Source of the DNA: SZAS-3 sp964386785
GTDB taxonomy: Bacteria > Chlamydiota > Chlamydiia > Chlamydiales > JAAKFR01
Assembly: GCA_964386785.1 (NCBI GenBank)
Contig: CAYLUD010000002.1
Coordinates: 1-64,000, forward strand
Length of the DNA stretch: 64,000 nucleotides
Direction: 5' to 3'
Shown piece after piece: positions 54,072 to 61,849 of this stretch (positions within the stretch are counted from its first letter, which is position 1; the number at the start of each line of letters is the position of its first letter). The translations under genes were made by a program, and so were the position numbers. The notes under the pieces were generated by a model that saw nothing but the letters and a program-made list of their open reading frames with translations, ran no database searches and had not been told where the DNA came from.

Positions 54072-54506
54072 TCAAAAAGGAAGGTCGTCTTGAACATGGC
54101 CAGCCATGGCAGCGTCGCCTGCGCCGTAAGCAGCCTGAGATTGTAATGACATGACATCAGCTCCACTAGAAGAAAAAGAATCTTTTGCTTCAGGTTTACC
54201 AAACGGACTGAACTTTACAATCTCAGCATTGAGACTCAATGAAACAGCTACGGAACCATCCTTGGCTGTATAGGTTTCAGGTTTACCCATATCCCCGATG
54301 ATTAATACGGAAGCCCCTTTTTTCAGATAGGGCACCATCTTATCATAACGATCCCCCCAGATACTCACGCGCCACCATACGGTTTCTTCAGCTCCGGCTT
54401 GACGAACCCGAGTAGCCACTCGAAGCCCCACTACCTTCTTACCAGAAGCAGTAAAGCGTTCCTCAGCATCAGCTCCTAAAAAACCTGCAATTTCCACTAA
54501 AATCAT
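54072..54506 (-). CDS. ssb: Single-stranded DNA-binding protein
   Basis: A 144-residue OB-fold protein. Residues 1-100 form the DNA-binding domain (V-W-W-R-V-S-I-W-G block); the flexible tail ends in the conserved acidic tip D-D-L-P-F that recruits partner proteins. It lies between the T3SS chaperone and pepA as CT044. Confidence 0.94.
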   Translation of the reverse strand: MILVEIAGFLGADAEERFTASGKKVVGLRVATRVRQAGAEETVWWRVSIWGDRYDKMVPYLKKGASVLIIGDMGKPETYTAKDGSVAVSLSLNAEIVKFSPFGKPEAKDSFSSSGADVMSLQSQAAYGAGDAAMAGHVQDDLPF

Positions 54507-54523
54507 ATCGACTCCAACAAACT

Positions 54524-55042
54524 TTATGCTCGAATTGGCCCTGGTCCAGATCCTCCACCTAGGGAAGGGGCAGGCGCTGCAGCTCCTTGTGGGGGCTTAG
54601 GCATGGTATCTACGCTAGGCTCACGACCAGCAGAAATATCTGCGCAGACGGTGCGCCATTTTTCTACGGTTTCGACAAACAAGGGAGTAAATGCGCGTAG
54701 AAGAGTGGTCACACTGTAAGCCATATCAAGAACGCAATGCATCAGAATGAGTTCCTCTTTTACAGCAACTCCTACACCGCCTCCAGCCATTTGGCCTCCC
54801 AACATGGATCCAGTTAGCAATTTTTCATACAATTTCAATAGAATACGCTCGTTCTTGGGAAGTCCATCGAGTAAAGGAGAGTAAATATAGAGACGATCCG
54901 AATTAGGTTCATAAGTCAGGTGCATAGAGAAGGCGTCATCGATTCCCAGGATGCATGTATTGTTTTCATCGAATTGCAAACCTGATAATCCAAGTTCCTT
55001 GCCAAGCTCTTTTAAATTTTCTTTAGCATTCTCAAACGACAT
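54524..55042 (-). CDS. T3SS chaperone (Slc1/CT043 family)
   Basis: A 172-residue CesT-like chaperone. The N-terminal 130 residues follow the class I chaperone layout (helix, L-x-F-D-E-N-x-T-C strands, L-Y-I-Y-S-P-L-L-D-G-L-P block, long helix); the tail is Pro/Gly/Ala-rich and disordered. In C. trachomatis the protein at this place (Slc1, CT043) escorts several early effectors such as Tarp. First gene of the slc1-ssb-pepA unit. Confidence 0.88.
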   Translation of the reverse strand: MSFENAKENLKELGKELGLSGLQFDENNTCILGIDDAFSMHLTYEPNSDRLYIYSPLLDGLPKNERILLKLYEKLLTGSMLGGQMAGGGVGVAVKEELILMHCVLDMAYSVTTLLRAFTPLFVETVEKWRTVCADISAGREPSVDTMPKPPQGAAAPAPSLGGGSGPGPIRA

Positions 55043-55281
55043 AATAAAAACCCCTGAAGATAAAAATTGACCTAGTCTACCTTATACCAATTTGATCGAT
55101 TTTATCCTACGAGATTCTAAGACTATTACCCGGAAAAAAAAGGGATATTCTCACGATTAAACACTGAGAAAATTCGATTACCACACACATTTTTTTCATA
55201 AGCTTACATGCGATTGTAAATTTATCAAAAATTAATAAATTTAAAATAAAATGAATTCTATCACAAATTAGGAGAATAAAT
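55043..55281. promoter_or_regulatory. AT-rich divergent promoter region
   Basis: Spacer between the slc1-ssb-pepA unit (minus) and the repeat-containing Inc-like gene (plus). Very AT-rich from 55180 on, with AATGAATTCTAT at 55250-55261 and an AGGAG Shine-Dalgarno at 55270. No gene seen. Confidence 0.4.
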
Positions 55282-55712
55282 ATGACGGCCTCAGAAATAG
55301 ACCCAAGAAAAAATATGAATGACTTAGAAATAGACCCAAGAAAAAATATGGGCACCCAACCTACTCACCCGAGTTGGTATTGGACTGCTATGGCGGTGGG
55401 AGCTTTAGTAATCGTTGTAGGGACAAGCATAGGAGTCATGGGCTTACTACAAGCTCATAAAGTGATTGCGTTACCTAAGCAGCTGGCATCCTCTATTGGT
55501 TCTCTTGCCACCCATCCGAACAACTGGGGTTTATGGACTCTAACGTTAGGTAGTGTGGCAGTAGGAGCTGTCGCAATTGTGTATGGGGTCAGAAAACGAA
55601 ATAAAGCGATGGTTCATTTCCAGGATAATCCGATAAATCCCCTATCCCCTCAGCTACAACGAAATAAAGCGATGGTTCATTTCCAGGATAATCCGATAAA
55701 TCCCCTATCCCC
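55282..55712 (+). CDS. Inc-like membrane protein with internal repeats, 5' part (cut by assembly gap)
   Basis: At least 143 residues. It opens with two 11-residue units (E-I-D-P-R-K-N-M...) followed by hydrophobic segments at about 33-56 and 83-102, and then tandem 21-residue units beginning R-N-K-A-M-V-H-F-Q-D. The first unit is complete, the second runs into the gap. The paired hydrophobic segments and missing signal peptide suggest an Inc protein placed in the inclusion membrane through the T3SS. An AGGAG Shine-Dalgarno lies upstream of the ATG. It probably continues beyond the gap into the frame ending at 56137. Confidence 0.65.
55294..55350 (+). repeat. 33-base N-terminal direct repeat
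   Basis: The 24 bases starting GAAATAGACCC occur at 55294 and 55327, giving the protein repeat E-I-D-P-R-K-N-M with an 11-residue period. Confidence 0.8.
55597..55712 (+). repeat. 63-base tandem repeat running into the gap
   Basis: One full unit (55597-55659) and 53 identical bases of a second (55660-55712). The first base run after the gap, AAGCTACA at 55814, resembles CAGCTACA from the end of a unit (55651-55658). The array therefore probably spans the gap with unknown copy number. Confidence 0.85.
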
Positions 55713-55812
55713 NNNNNNNNNNNNNNNNNNNNNNNNNNNNNNNNNNNNNNNNNNNNNNNNNNNNNNNNNNNNNNNNNNNNNNNNNNNNNNNNNNNNNNNN
55801 NNNNNNNNNNNN
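55713..55812. other. Assembly gap, exactly 100 N
   Basis: A conventional placeholder length, so the true size is unknown. It breaks a tandem repeat, the usual reason for a short-read assembly to fail. Confidence 0.98.
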
Positions 55813-55813
55813 T

Positions 55814-56137
55814 AAGCTACAGTGGGCCTGCGCAAACAATTTCAATGCCATAAAAGAAAAATTTTCTCTATACAACAAAGATTCAGAACATTATGGTAAG
55901 TTGCCAGATACTGCAGCTGGCTTGTATCAGCAAGAGACAGAGGAAGAAGGCCAGAAGAATCATTATTATTGGATCGTGATAAGAACTTGTCGTGGGGAAT
56001 TGCACTGTACTAAATTCTTAAAAGAAGATACAATAAAATCTTTAAAAGAAGAATTGGAGAAACAAAATTATTCTTTATTCGGCTTCGACCAGTATTTTCA
56101 GGAAAGCCACAGCGCCCCCCCCCCCCCGACAATCTGA
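55814..56137 (+). CDS. 3' part of a gene broken by the gap (probably the repeat Inc-like gene)
   Basis: The frame is open from the gap edge for 107 codons to a stop at 56135-56137. It is charged and helical, with no signature I recognise (K-L-Q-W-A-C-A-N-N-F at the start, E-E-L-E-K-Q near the end). The K-L-Q at the gap edge matches the Q-L-Q that closes the 21-residue unit, in phase, which supports one continuous protein. The last residues S-A-P-P-P-P-T-I are encoded through a 13-C tract. Confidence 0.6.
   Translation, partial: KLQWACANNFNAIKEKFSLYNKDSEHYGKLPDTAAGLYQQETEEEGQKNHYYWIVIRTCRGELHCTKFLKEDTIKSLKEELEKQNYSLFGFDQYFQESHSAPPPPTI
56115..56127 (+). repeat. Poly-C tract of 13 bases in the coding sequence
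   Basis: A run of 13 C ten bases before the stop. One base gained or lost changes the C-terminus: the other two frames end at a TGA near 56154 or a TAA near 56183. Such tracts are slippage-prone and are known as phase-variation sites in chlamydial pmp genes. Confidence 0.8.
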
Positions 56138-56167
56138 CAGCAGTGCACACTGAAGAAATCTCTCATC

Positions 56168-56216
56168 ACGCCAGTTTGACATAAGAAATCATGACGCATA
56201 CTTTATGGATGCAAAC
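56168..56216. repeat. Dispersed 49-base repeat, copy 2
   Basis: Same orientation as 25240-25288 with eight differences. It lies between the poly-C gene and a decayed transposase. Confidence 0.7.
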
Positions 56217-56291
56217 TCTAGCTCTTCTTTTGGGAAATAAAGCCTAGGCTTGTCCTTTCTCAAACAATAGGTAGCTAGGCCCGCCACTAGA

Positions 56292-56609
56292 TTGAGGCGC
56301 TTGAGAAAGCGCGTTCCAGAGATTTTTAATTCAGACCAGGGAATCCAGTTTACTTCAAGAGAGTTTGTTGCAAAGCTTGAGGAAAGAAAGATAAAAGTGA
56401 GCATGGATGGCAAAGGGAGGGCTTTTAATAACATATTCGTAGAGAGGCTCTGGAGGACGGTGAAACATGAGGAAGTGTACATCAAAAGGTACGAGACTGG
56501 ATTCAGAGCACAGGAAGGATTGAGTACATACTTCCCATTCTATAACATGAAGAGGCCTCACCAAGCTCTTGAGTACAGAACACCCTATGAGGTGCACTTT
56601 GGGCTTTAA
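56292..56609 (+). pseudogene. IS3-family transposase remnant (rve integrase C-terminus)
   Basis: About 105 codons of the C-terminal part of an IS3-type OrfB. The second and third catalytic acidic residues are present: Asp in N-S-D-Q-G-x-Q-F-T-S and Glu in F-V-E-R-L-W-R-T, followed by Y-x-x-x-R-P-H-Q-A-L. The first Asp and the whole N-terminus are missing. Just upstream the homology continues as E-A-L-E-K-A in another frame (about 56293-56310), so a one-base indel broke it before truncation. Not functional. Confidence 0.85.
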
Positions 56610-56640
56610 GATTTCCGGGACCCTGTCCCTTTCACCCTGG

Positions 56641-56660
56641 CAAAGGGATAGGTCCCTTTG
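56641..56660. repeat. 8-bp hairpin after the transposase remnant
   Basis: CAAAGGGA and TCCCTTTG pair around TAGG. With the nearby GGGAC/GTCCC pair at 56618-56630 it may mark the old right end of the element. Confidence 0.5.
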
Positions 56661-56716
56661 CAATCCCCTTATACTGGTGTTGGGGGAGAGATAAGTACAA
56701 CACTAGGGCATTCGAT

Positions 56717-57019
56717 TTAGAAGACGTTTTTTAGTCTTGATATTGAGGTCCAATTTACTTTACTGGCGTTACATAAGATCTCATTTACAGTACACTCTTG
56801 CATTGGATTACCGACTTGCAACAAGGCCTCGCCTTCCTTCAGATTTCCATCTTTATCCCAATACAATTTCTTAATAACATGATGACCTTGCAACAGCACA
56901 CAACATACTGTATTGATTGGAGGAAGTTGCAGACTCCTCAGTTTTTCTAATGTATTTTGTGAAATAGAACACGGTAATAGCCATCGTGAGTGTGGATGAG
57001 ATACAGTCCCTGGTTTCAT
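56717..57019 (-). CDS. Hypothetical protein, possibly a fragment
   Basis: A 100-residue protein with a plausible domain-like composition (L-L-P-C-S-I-S-Q-N-T, then V-L-L-Q-G-H-H-V-I-K-K-L-Y-W). No family recognised. It lies alone between a decayed transposase and the cyo operon, so it may be a remnant of a longer gene. Confidence 0.45.
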   Translation of the reverse strand: MKPGTVSHPHSRWLLPCSISQNTLEKLRSLQLPPINTVCCVLLQGHHVIKKLYWDKDGNLKEGEALLQVGNPMQECTVNEILCNASKVNWTSISRLKNVF

Positions 57020-57127
57020 GAATATACAAGCTCCGTTCCCGTTACAATTCCGGGCAGGCTACACAATTTGATAGTAGAAATCAAGTATTCGACAATGCTT
57101 TTTGGATATCTATTTCTCTATCCATCT

Positions 57128-57985
57128 CTAGAAGAGCTTGAGAAGTGGAAAAGAAAGGGCAGCTGAAAAGCCCATAATCACAAATAGAGAAACTGCAAAC
57201 ATTTGTCTCGCCCACCTGATGTTATCGGCAACTCGAAACCCACGAATCGAAAGAAGGAGCCATACCACCCCTAGGAGACCTGCAATCACCAGATAAAGAT
57301 GTCCTGTGTAGCCTAAAAAAGGGAGCAACAGCAGAGCAACGAAAAAGGCGAGAATGTAACCAAGCATGTGGACCTTAGTTATCTGTACGCCTTTTTGCAA
57401 GGGAAGAACAGGGATATTTGCTCGTCTATAATCTTCCAGGCGATACATGGCAATCGCATAAAAATGAGGCATTTGCCATAGAACAAGAATGGAAAACAGA
57501 AGAATAGCTGGCAGATCGATGCGATTTGCTATTGCGACATATCCCACTACAGGAGGCATCGCACCTGAAATACTGCCAATGAGCGTTGCATATGTGGTAT
57601 GGTGTTTACAGAGACTATAGAGAGCTACGTAAATTACAAAGCCAAGGGAAGCGACGAGCCAAGCTAACAAATTAACAAACGCCAATAAAATCACGCTACC
57701 GGTCAACCCTAAGATCACGGAGAACACGATTGCTCGTTTTCCAGAAATCAACCCTTTTGCTAAAGGACGCTCTTTTGTCCTGCTCATTTTTTGATCACTG
57801 ACTCTGTCGATATAGTTATTGCAGACACAAGCTGCTGCGATTACCATGCCGAGGCCTATCAGCATTGTGACAAATATGCCGAAGCTAAAACTGGCTTCAG
57901 CGGCGAGTGCACACCCAGCTATAGTGGTAATCAAATTACCCATAATAATTCCTGGTTTTGTCAGCATATAATAGGTTTTTAACAT
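57128..57985 (-). CDS. cyoE: Protohaem IX farnesyltransferase (haem O synthase)
   Basis: A 285-residue UbiA-family membrane enzyme that adds a farnesyl group to haem B to make haem O for the oxidase encoded beside it. The prenyl-diphosphate site N-Y-I-D-R-V-S-D near residue 57 and M-S-R-T-K-x-R-P-L are intact. About eight to nine membrane segments. Last gene of cyoABCDE. Confidence 0.94.
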   Translation of the reverse strand: MLKTYYMLTKPGIIMGNLITTIAGCALAAEASFSFGIFVTMLIGLGMVIAAACVCNNYIDRVSDQKMSRTKERPLAKGLISGKRAIVFSVILGLTGSVILLAFVNLLAWLVASLGFVIYVALYSLCKHHTTYATLIGSISGAMPPVVGYVAIANRIDLPAILLFSILVLWQMPHFYAIAMYRLEDYRRANIPVLPLQKGVQITKVHMLGYILAFFVALLLLPFLGYTGHLYLVIAGLLGVVWLLLSIRGFRVADNIRWARQMFAVSLFVIMGFSAALSFPLLKLF

Positions 57986-57988
57986 AGA

Positions 57989-58306
57989 TTATCCCATGGG
58001 TGGCATCACTCGTTCATTTAAACTCACCATAATCCACAGCGATCCAAAAAACACAATCGAGAGGATCAATAGCATGAGCATAAAAACAAAAAGATTAGAT
58101 CGGGGTTTGGCTTCGGTTCCTAAGTGTAGAAACAAGATAAATTGCACAGCTGCCTGGATGAGAGCTAAGACTGTCAGTGTGATATTCAAGGTCCATCCTT
58201 CGAGGACTTTTTGAACAGCAAGAAAATAGGCAAGGAAAACTAGGAAAAGACAAGCTAAGAATCCCGTAATATAGGCTTTTAATGAGCCGTGATCTACATC
58301 TTTCAT
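57989..58306 (-). CDS. cyoD: Cytochrome o ubiquinol oxidase subunit IV
   Basis: A 105-residue protein with three membrane segments and the family pattern G-S-L-K-A-Y-I-T-G-F at the N-terminus and Q-F-I-L-F-L-H-L in segment 2. Separated by three bases from cyoE and directly adjoining cyoC. Confidence 0.9.
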   Translation of the reverse strand: MKDVDHGSLKAYITGFLACLFLVFLAYFLAVQKVLEGWTLNITLTVLALIQAAVQFILFLHLGTEAKPRSNLFVFMLMLLILSIVFFGSLWIMVSLNERVMPPMG

Positions 58307-58894
58307 CTATGCTGCTCCTATCAAATAAACAAATGTGAAGATAAAAATCCAAACGACATCTAGAAAATGCCAAAATAGGCGAAAGCAAGCGAGCCGCTTC
58401 TGGACTATCCAGGTGAGCTCTTTACAATAAACTTGTACGCTCATCACGCCGATCCAGATCAGTCCAAAAGAAACATGCAACCCATGAGTGCCCACAAGAG
58501 TGAAGTAGGAGGATAAGAAGGCACTTTCTTTCCAACTATGTCCCTCATGTACGAGGTTAACAAATTCAAACAACTCCATACCTACAAAGCTGGCTCCTAA
58601 AACGAAGGTACCCACCAGGCTCATCAGCGTAGCCGATTTATGTTGTTTGTTGGCCGCTATACCTACCAAGCCTGAGACAAAACTACTAGCTAGAAGCAAC
58701 AAGGTCTCGATCAACATAAATGGCATGCTAAAGATCTCTCTTCCAGGATGGGGCGGGAAGGCTGTTGCTTGCAAGACAGCAAATGTAGCAAAGAGCATCC
58801 CAAACAAGATGCAATCGGTCATTAAATAGACCCAAAAACCAAACAGGGTCTTGCGATAATTTTCTTGGTGCACGTCTATGGATTCTGTTGTCAT
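58307..58894 (-). CDS. cyoC: Cytochrome o ubiquinol oxidase subunit III
   Basis: A 195-residue protein with five membrane segments, as for quinol oxidase subunit III. It shows F-G-F-W-V-Y-L-M-T-D-C at the start, G-T-H-G-L-H-V in the middle and L-F-W-H-F-L-D-V-V-W-I-F at the end. Six bases from cyoB. Confidence 0.93.
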   Translation of the reverse strand: MTTESIDVHQENYRKTLFGFWVYLMTDCILFGMLFATFAVLQATAFPPHPGREIFSMPFMLIETLLLLASSFVSGLVGIAANKQHKSATLMSLVGTFVLGASFVGMELFEFVNLVHEGHSWKESAFLSSYFTLVGTHGLHVSFGLIWIGVMSVQVYCKELTWIVQKRLACFRLFWHFLDVVWIFIFTFVYLIGAA

Positions 58895-58900
58895 ATCTTG

Positions 58901-60859
58901 TTACCTAGATTCCAATCTAAGAAGTTCATGTTTGGATACTGTGTATTCCGTATCGTCATCCGAAAAATGCCAAATGAGCAGAGCAATGATGCCAAGCAAA
59001 CTCGCTACGACGAGCCAAAAGATTTGCCAGATGATGGCAAACCCAAAGAAAAAGATGGTGACGCCTAGGATCAATGGAATGGGCGAATCTTTTGGCATGT
59101 GAATGTCTTGATATTCCGGTTTAGGTTGAGCTGTTTTCTGTTGTTTGATTTCCCAAAAAGGGTCTCGTGTTGCGACATGAGGAGTCACAGCAAAATTATA
59201 AAAAGGAGGTGGAGAAGTTGTAGACCACTCTAATGTTCTTCCATTCCAAGGATCACCAGTTCTGTCTAGATGGGATGTTCTTTGTTTGATACTCGAAATA
59301 ACTTGGATAATTTGAAAAAAGACACCCAGACCCACAAATATAACGCCCGATGCAGCAATAATAAAGAAGGGCTGCCACCCGGTTTCAGTAGCGTAATGAT
59401 CGAGTCTTCTTGTAGCCCCCATGAGTCCTAAAATGTACAGGGGGATGAAGGCAAGTAAAAACCCAATAATCCAGCTCCAAAATGCATAGACACCGTATGT
59501 TTCAACCAATCGGAATCCAGTGAATTTTGGAAACCAATAGGTAAAGGCAGCAAAAAAACCAAAGAGAACTCCTCCAATAATGACAGTATGGAAATGCGCA
59601 ACAAGAAAGAGACTATTATGGGTTTGAAAATCAACTGGCGCGATAGAAAGGAGCACCCCTGCCATTCCCCCTAAGGTAAACGTTGCAACAAAACCCAAGA
59701 ACCAGAGCACGGGTGTTGTCAATAGAATGCGTCCTCGATACATCGTAAAAAGCCAATTGAAAATTTTGACTCCCGTAGGAATCGCTATCAACATGGTCAT
59801 AGCTCCAAAAAAGGCATTCACTGCAGGAGAGGCTCCCATAGTGAAAAAATGATGCAGCCATACAATGAAGGAAAGGACCGCAATAGCAATAATCGCTCCT
59901 ACCATTGAGGTATACCCAAAGAGTTTTTTCTGGGAAAAGACAGGAACAATTTCAGAGAACACCCCAAATGCAGGCAAAATTAAGATATACACCTCGGGGT
60001 GCCCCCAGGCCCAAAACAAATTGACATACATCATGGGATTCCCTCCCAATTCTGATGTAAAAAAATGCATGTCTAACAAACGATCCAACGAGAGCAAGCC
60101 CAGTGTGACGGTGAGAATAGGGAAGGCAAATAAAATCAAAACGGTGGTCGTCAGGGCAGTCCAAATAAATATAGGCATCTTCATCAAGCTCATTCCCGGA
60201 CAACGCATCTTGATGATCGTGACAAAAAAATTGACTCCGGAGAGCAGGCTCCCTATTCCAGATATTTGTACACTCCAAATCCAATAATCAACCCCCACGC
60301 CCGGATTATATTTGAGACCTGATAATGGAGGGTACCCGACCCAACCAGCTCCAGAAAACTCCCCAATCATCAAGGAGAGATTGACCAGTAAAAAGCCAAC
60401 AAAGAACAACCAAAAACTCAATGCATTTAAAAAAGGAAAGGCTACATCCCGAGCCCCGATTTGCAAGGGAATCAGGAGATTAAACAGGCCAAACACGACT
60501 CCCATTCCAACAAAAAAAATCATTAATGTGCCGTGGGCCGTAAAAATTTGCTGAAAGTGATCCGAGGATAAGTATCCATACGACTCTCCTACGGAAAGAG
60601 CTTGTTGAGCCCGCATCATGACTGCATCGATGAGCCCCTTGCACAACATGAGAATGGCTACAAATAGGTACATCACACCGATCCGTTTCGGGTCGAGCGA
60701 TGTGAGCCAATTCTTGTAGAAAGATTTCCATACACGATGGTATGTCAACAATCCAATCGCAAATAGTAAGGCCAGCATCATGGTAATACCGGCTCCGATT
60801 TCGATTGCTCCATGTTTAAAAGCATCTAACGTAAGTGTACCGACAAGACTAGTGAGCAT
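58901..60859 (-). CDS. cyoB: Cytochrome o ubiquinol oxidase subunit I
   Basis: A 652-residue haem-copper oxidase catalytic subunit with about 14-15 membrane segments. Visible: W-A-W-G-H-P-E-V-Y-I-L-I-L-P with the copper-ligand His and cross-linked Tyr, the His pair in W-L-H-H-F-F-T-M-G, and H-F-H-T-V-I-I-G-G with haem ligands. It reduces oxygen to water and pumps protons. Its ATG overlaps the cyoA end. Confidence 0.96.
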   Translation of the reverse strand: MLTSLVGTLTLDAFKHGAIEIGAGITMMLALLFAIGLLTYHRVWKSFYKNWLTSLDPKRIGVMYLFVAILMLCKGLIDAVMMRAQQALSVGESYGYLSSDHFQQIFTAHGTLMIFFVGMGVVFGLFNLLIPLQIGARDVAFPFLNALSFWLFFVGFLLVNLSLMIGEFSGAGWVGYPPLSGLKYNPGVGVDYWIWSVQISGIGSLLSGVNFFVTIIKMRCPGMSLMKMPIFIWTALTTTVLILFAFPILTVTLGLLSLDRLLDMHFFTSELGGNPMMYVNLFWAWGHPEVYILILPAFGVFSEIVPVFSQKKLFGYTSMVGAIIAIAVLSFIVWLHHFFTMGASPAVNAFFGAMTMLIAIPTGVKIFNWLFTMYRGRILLTTPVLWFLGFVATFTLGGMAGVLLSIAPVDFQTHNSLFLVAHFHTVIIGGVLFGFFAAFTYWFPKFTGFRLVETYGVYAFWSWIIGFLLAFIPLYILGLMGATRRLDHYATETGWQPFFIIAASGVIFVGLGVFFQIIQVISSIKQRTSHLDRTGDPWNGRTLEWSTTSPPPFYNFAVTPHVATRDPFWEIKQQKTAQPKPEYQDIHMPKDSPIPLILGVTIFFFGFAIIWQIFWLVVASLLGIIALLIWHFSDDDTEYTVSKHELLRLESR

Positions 60860-61727
60860 GGTGCAAGTCCTTTGATGAAGTGGTCATATTTTTCATTACA
60901 ATCCAATCAAACAACTCCGAATCATGAATAGAGTAATACCGAATGGGATCATATTCACTAGGTTGAGAAAGAATAGTAAAGGTAGATCGATCTAGAACAG
61001 ATGGGGACTCTTGATGTTGCGAAACCCAACTATGGAATTCTTCATCAGAGTAGGCAGGCGCTATAAATGTCATTCCAGCAAACCCTTTACCGCTTAAATT
61101 TGCAGAACATCCTCGATATTCTCCTACCTGATCGGCGATCAAATGCAATTCCGTGGTCATGCCTGGCATAGCAAAAATTTGTCCACCTAACTCGGGGATC
61201 CAAAAAGAATTCATGGGAGCATCTGCTGTGATTTCAAATCGAATGGGGGTTTTTTCTGGAATAGGCATAAAGTTCACAACAGCGATCTGCTGCTCTGGAT
61301 AAATGAACAGCCATTTCCAATCCAAAGCAACAACTTGAATGAGAAGTGTTTTTTTATCCCCCTCAAGAGGGCGAAAAGGATCTAATTCATAAGAACTCTT
61401 CCAATTCATCACACCCAAAGCTACAATGATCAGACAAGGAATTCCCCACCAAATCGTTTCAGCCAAGGCACTATGTCCCCAATCGGGAGTATATTCCGCC
61501 TGTTTATGAGCTCGGTATTTCCATACAATGAAACCAGTCAAAGCAAATACTGGGATCACCACAATCAGCATGAGTAGCGTAGCGATCACCAGAAGATCTT
61601 TTTGTTTTACACCCACCCATCCCTTAGGGTTAAGCACTACAGGTTCAATCTGAATCAAATAGAGGACTGCCAAAGCGCAAGCCGTTGCAATAAGCAGAAA
61701 AAAAAATAGAGAGCGATATGTTTTCAT
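60849..61727 (-). CDS. cyoA: Cytochrome o ubiquinol oxidase subunit II
   Basis: A 292-residue protein with an N-terminal signal/anchor and a second membrane segment at about 45-70, then a cupredoxin-like periplasmic domain. The dinuclear copper ligands of cytochrome c oxidases are missing: the site reads G-C-S-A-N-L-S-G-K-G-F-A-G-M. This identifies a quinol, not cytochrome c, oxidase. N-P-K-G-W-V-G and V-V-A-L-D-W-K-W-L-F-I-Y-P are family blocks. First gene of the operon; divergent from glgX. Confidence 0.95.
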   Translation of the reverse strand: MKTYRSLFFFLLIATACALAVLYLIQIEPVVLNPKGWVGVKQKDLLVIATLLMLIVVIPVFALTGFIVWKYRAHKQAEYTPDWGHSALAETIWWGIPCLIIVALGVMNWKSSYELDPFRPLEGDKKTLLIQVVALDWKWLFIYPEQQIAVVNFMPIPEKTPIRFEITADAPMNSFWIPELGGQIFAMPGMTTELHLIADQVGEYRGCSANLSGKGFAGMTFIAPAYSDEEFHSWVSQHQESPSVLDRSTFTILSQPSEYDPIRYYSIHDSELFDWIVMKNMTTSSKDLHHAH

Positions 61728-61824
61728 CTTAACTTGGAGGATACGGAAAATGTAAAAAAATACTAGAACTTGTATCTTTTTTTTTAAATGCGGACTACAC
61801 GATGACTTCGAACTTGTTGCTTTG

Positions 61825-61836
61825 TCAAAATTTTGA
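61825..61836. promoter_or_regulatory. 12-base palindrome before glgX
   Basis: TCAAAATTTTGA lies 13 bases upstream of the glgX ATG in the 122-base divergent spacer with cyoA. It could be an operator or part of the promoter; evidence is limited to its symmetry. Confidence 0.3.
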
Positions 61837-61849
61837 TAATGGATAGACC

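Noticed and set aside
56292..56609. An active transposase gene
   Set aside because: It lacks the first catalytic Asp and N-terminal half and carries a frameshift, so it is a remnant.
59631..60731. Several 80-140-codon frames within cyoB
   Set aside because: All are out-of-frame shadows of the highly biased membrane-protein sequence.
60849..61727. Cytochrome c oxidase subunit II
   Set aside because: The copper-A ligands are absent, so the complex is a quinol oxidase.
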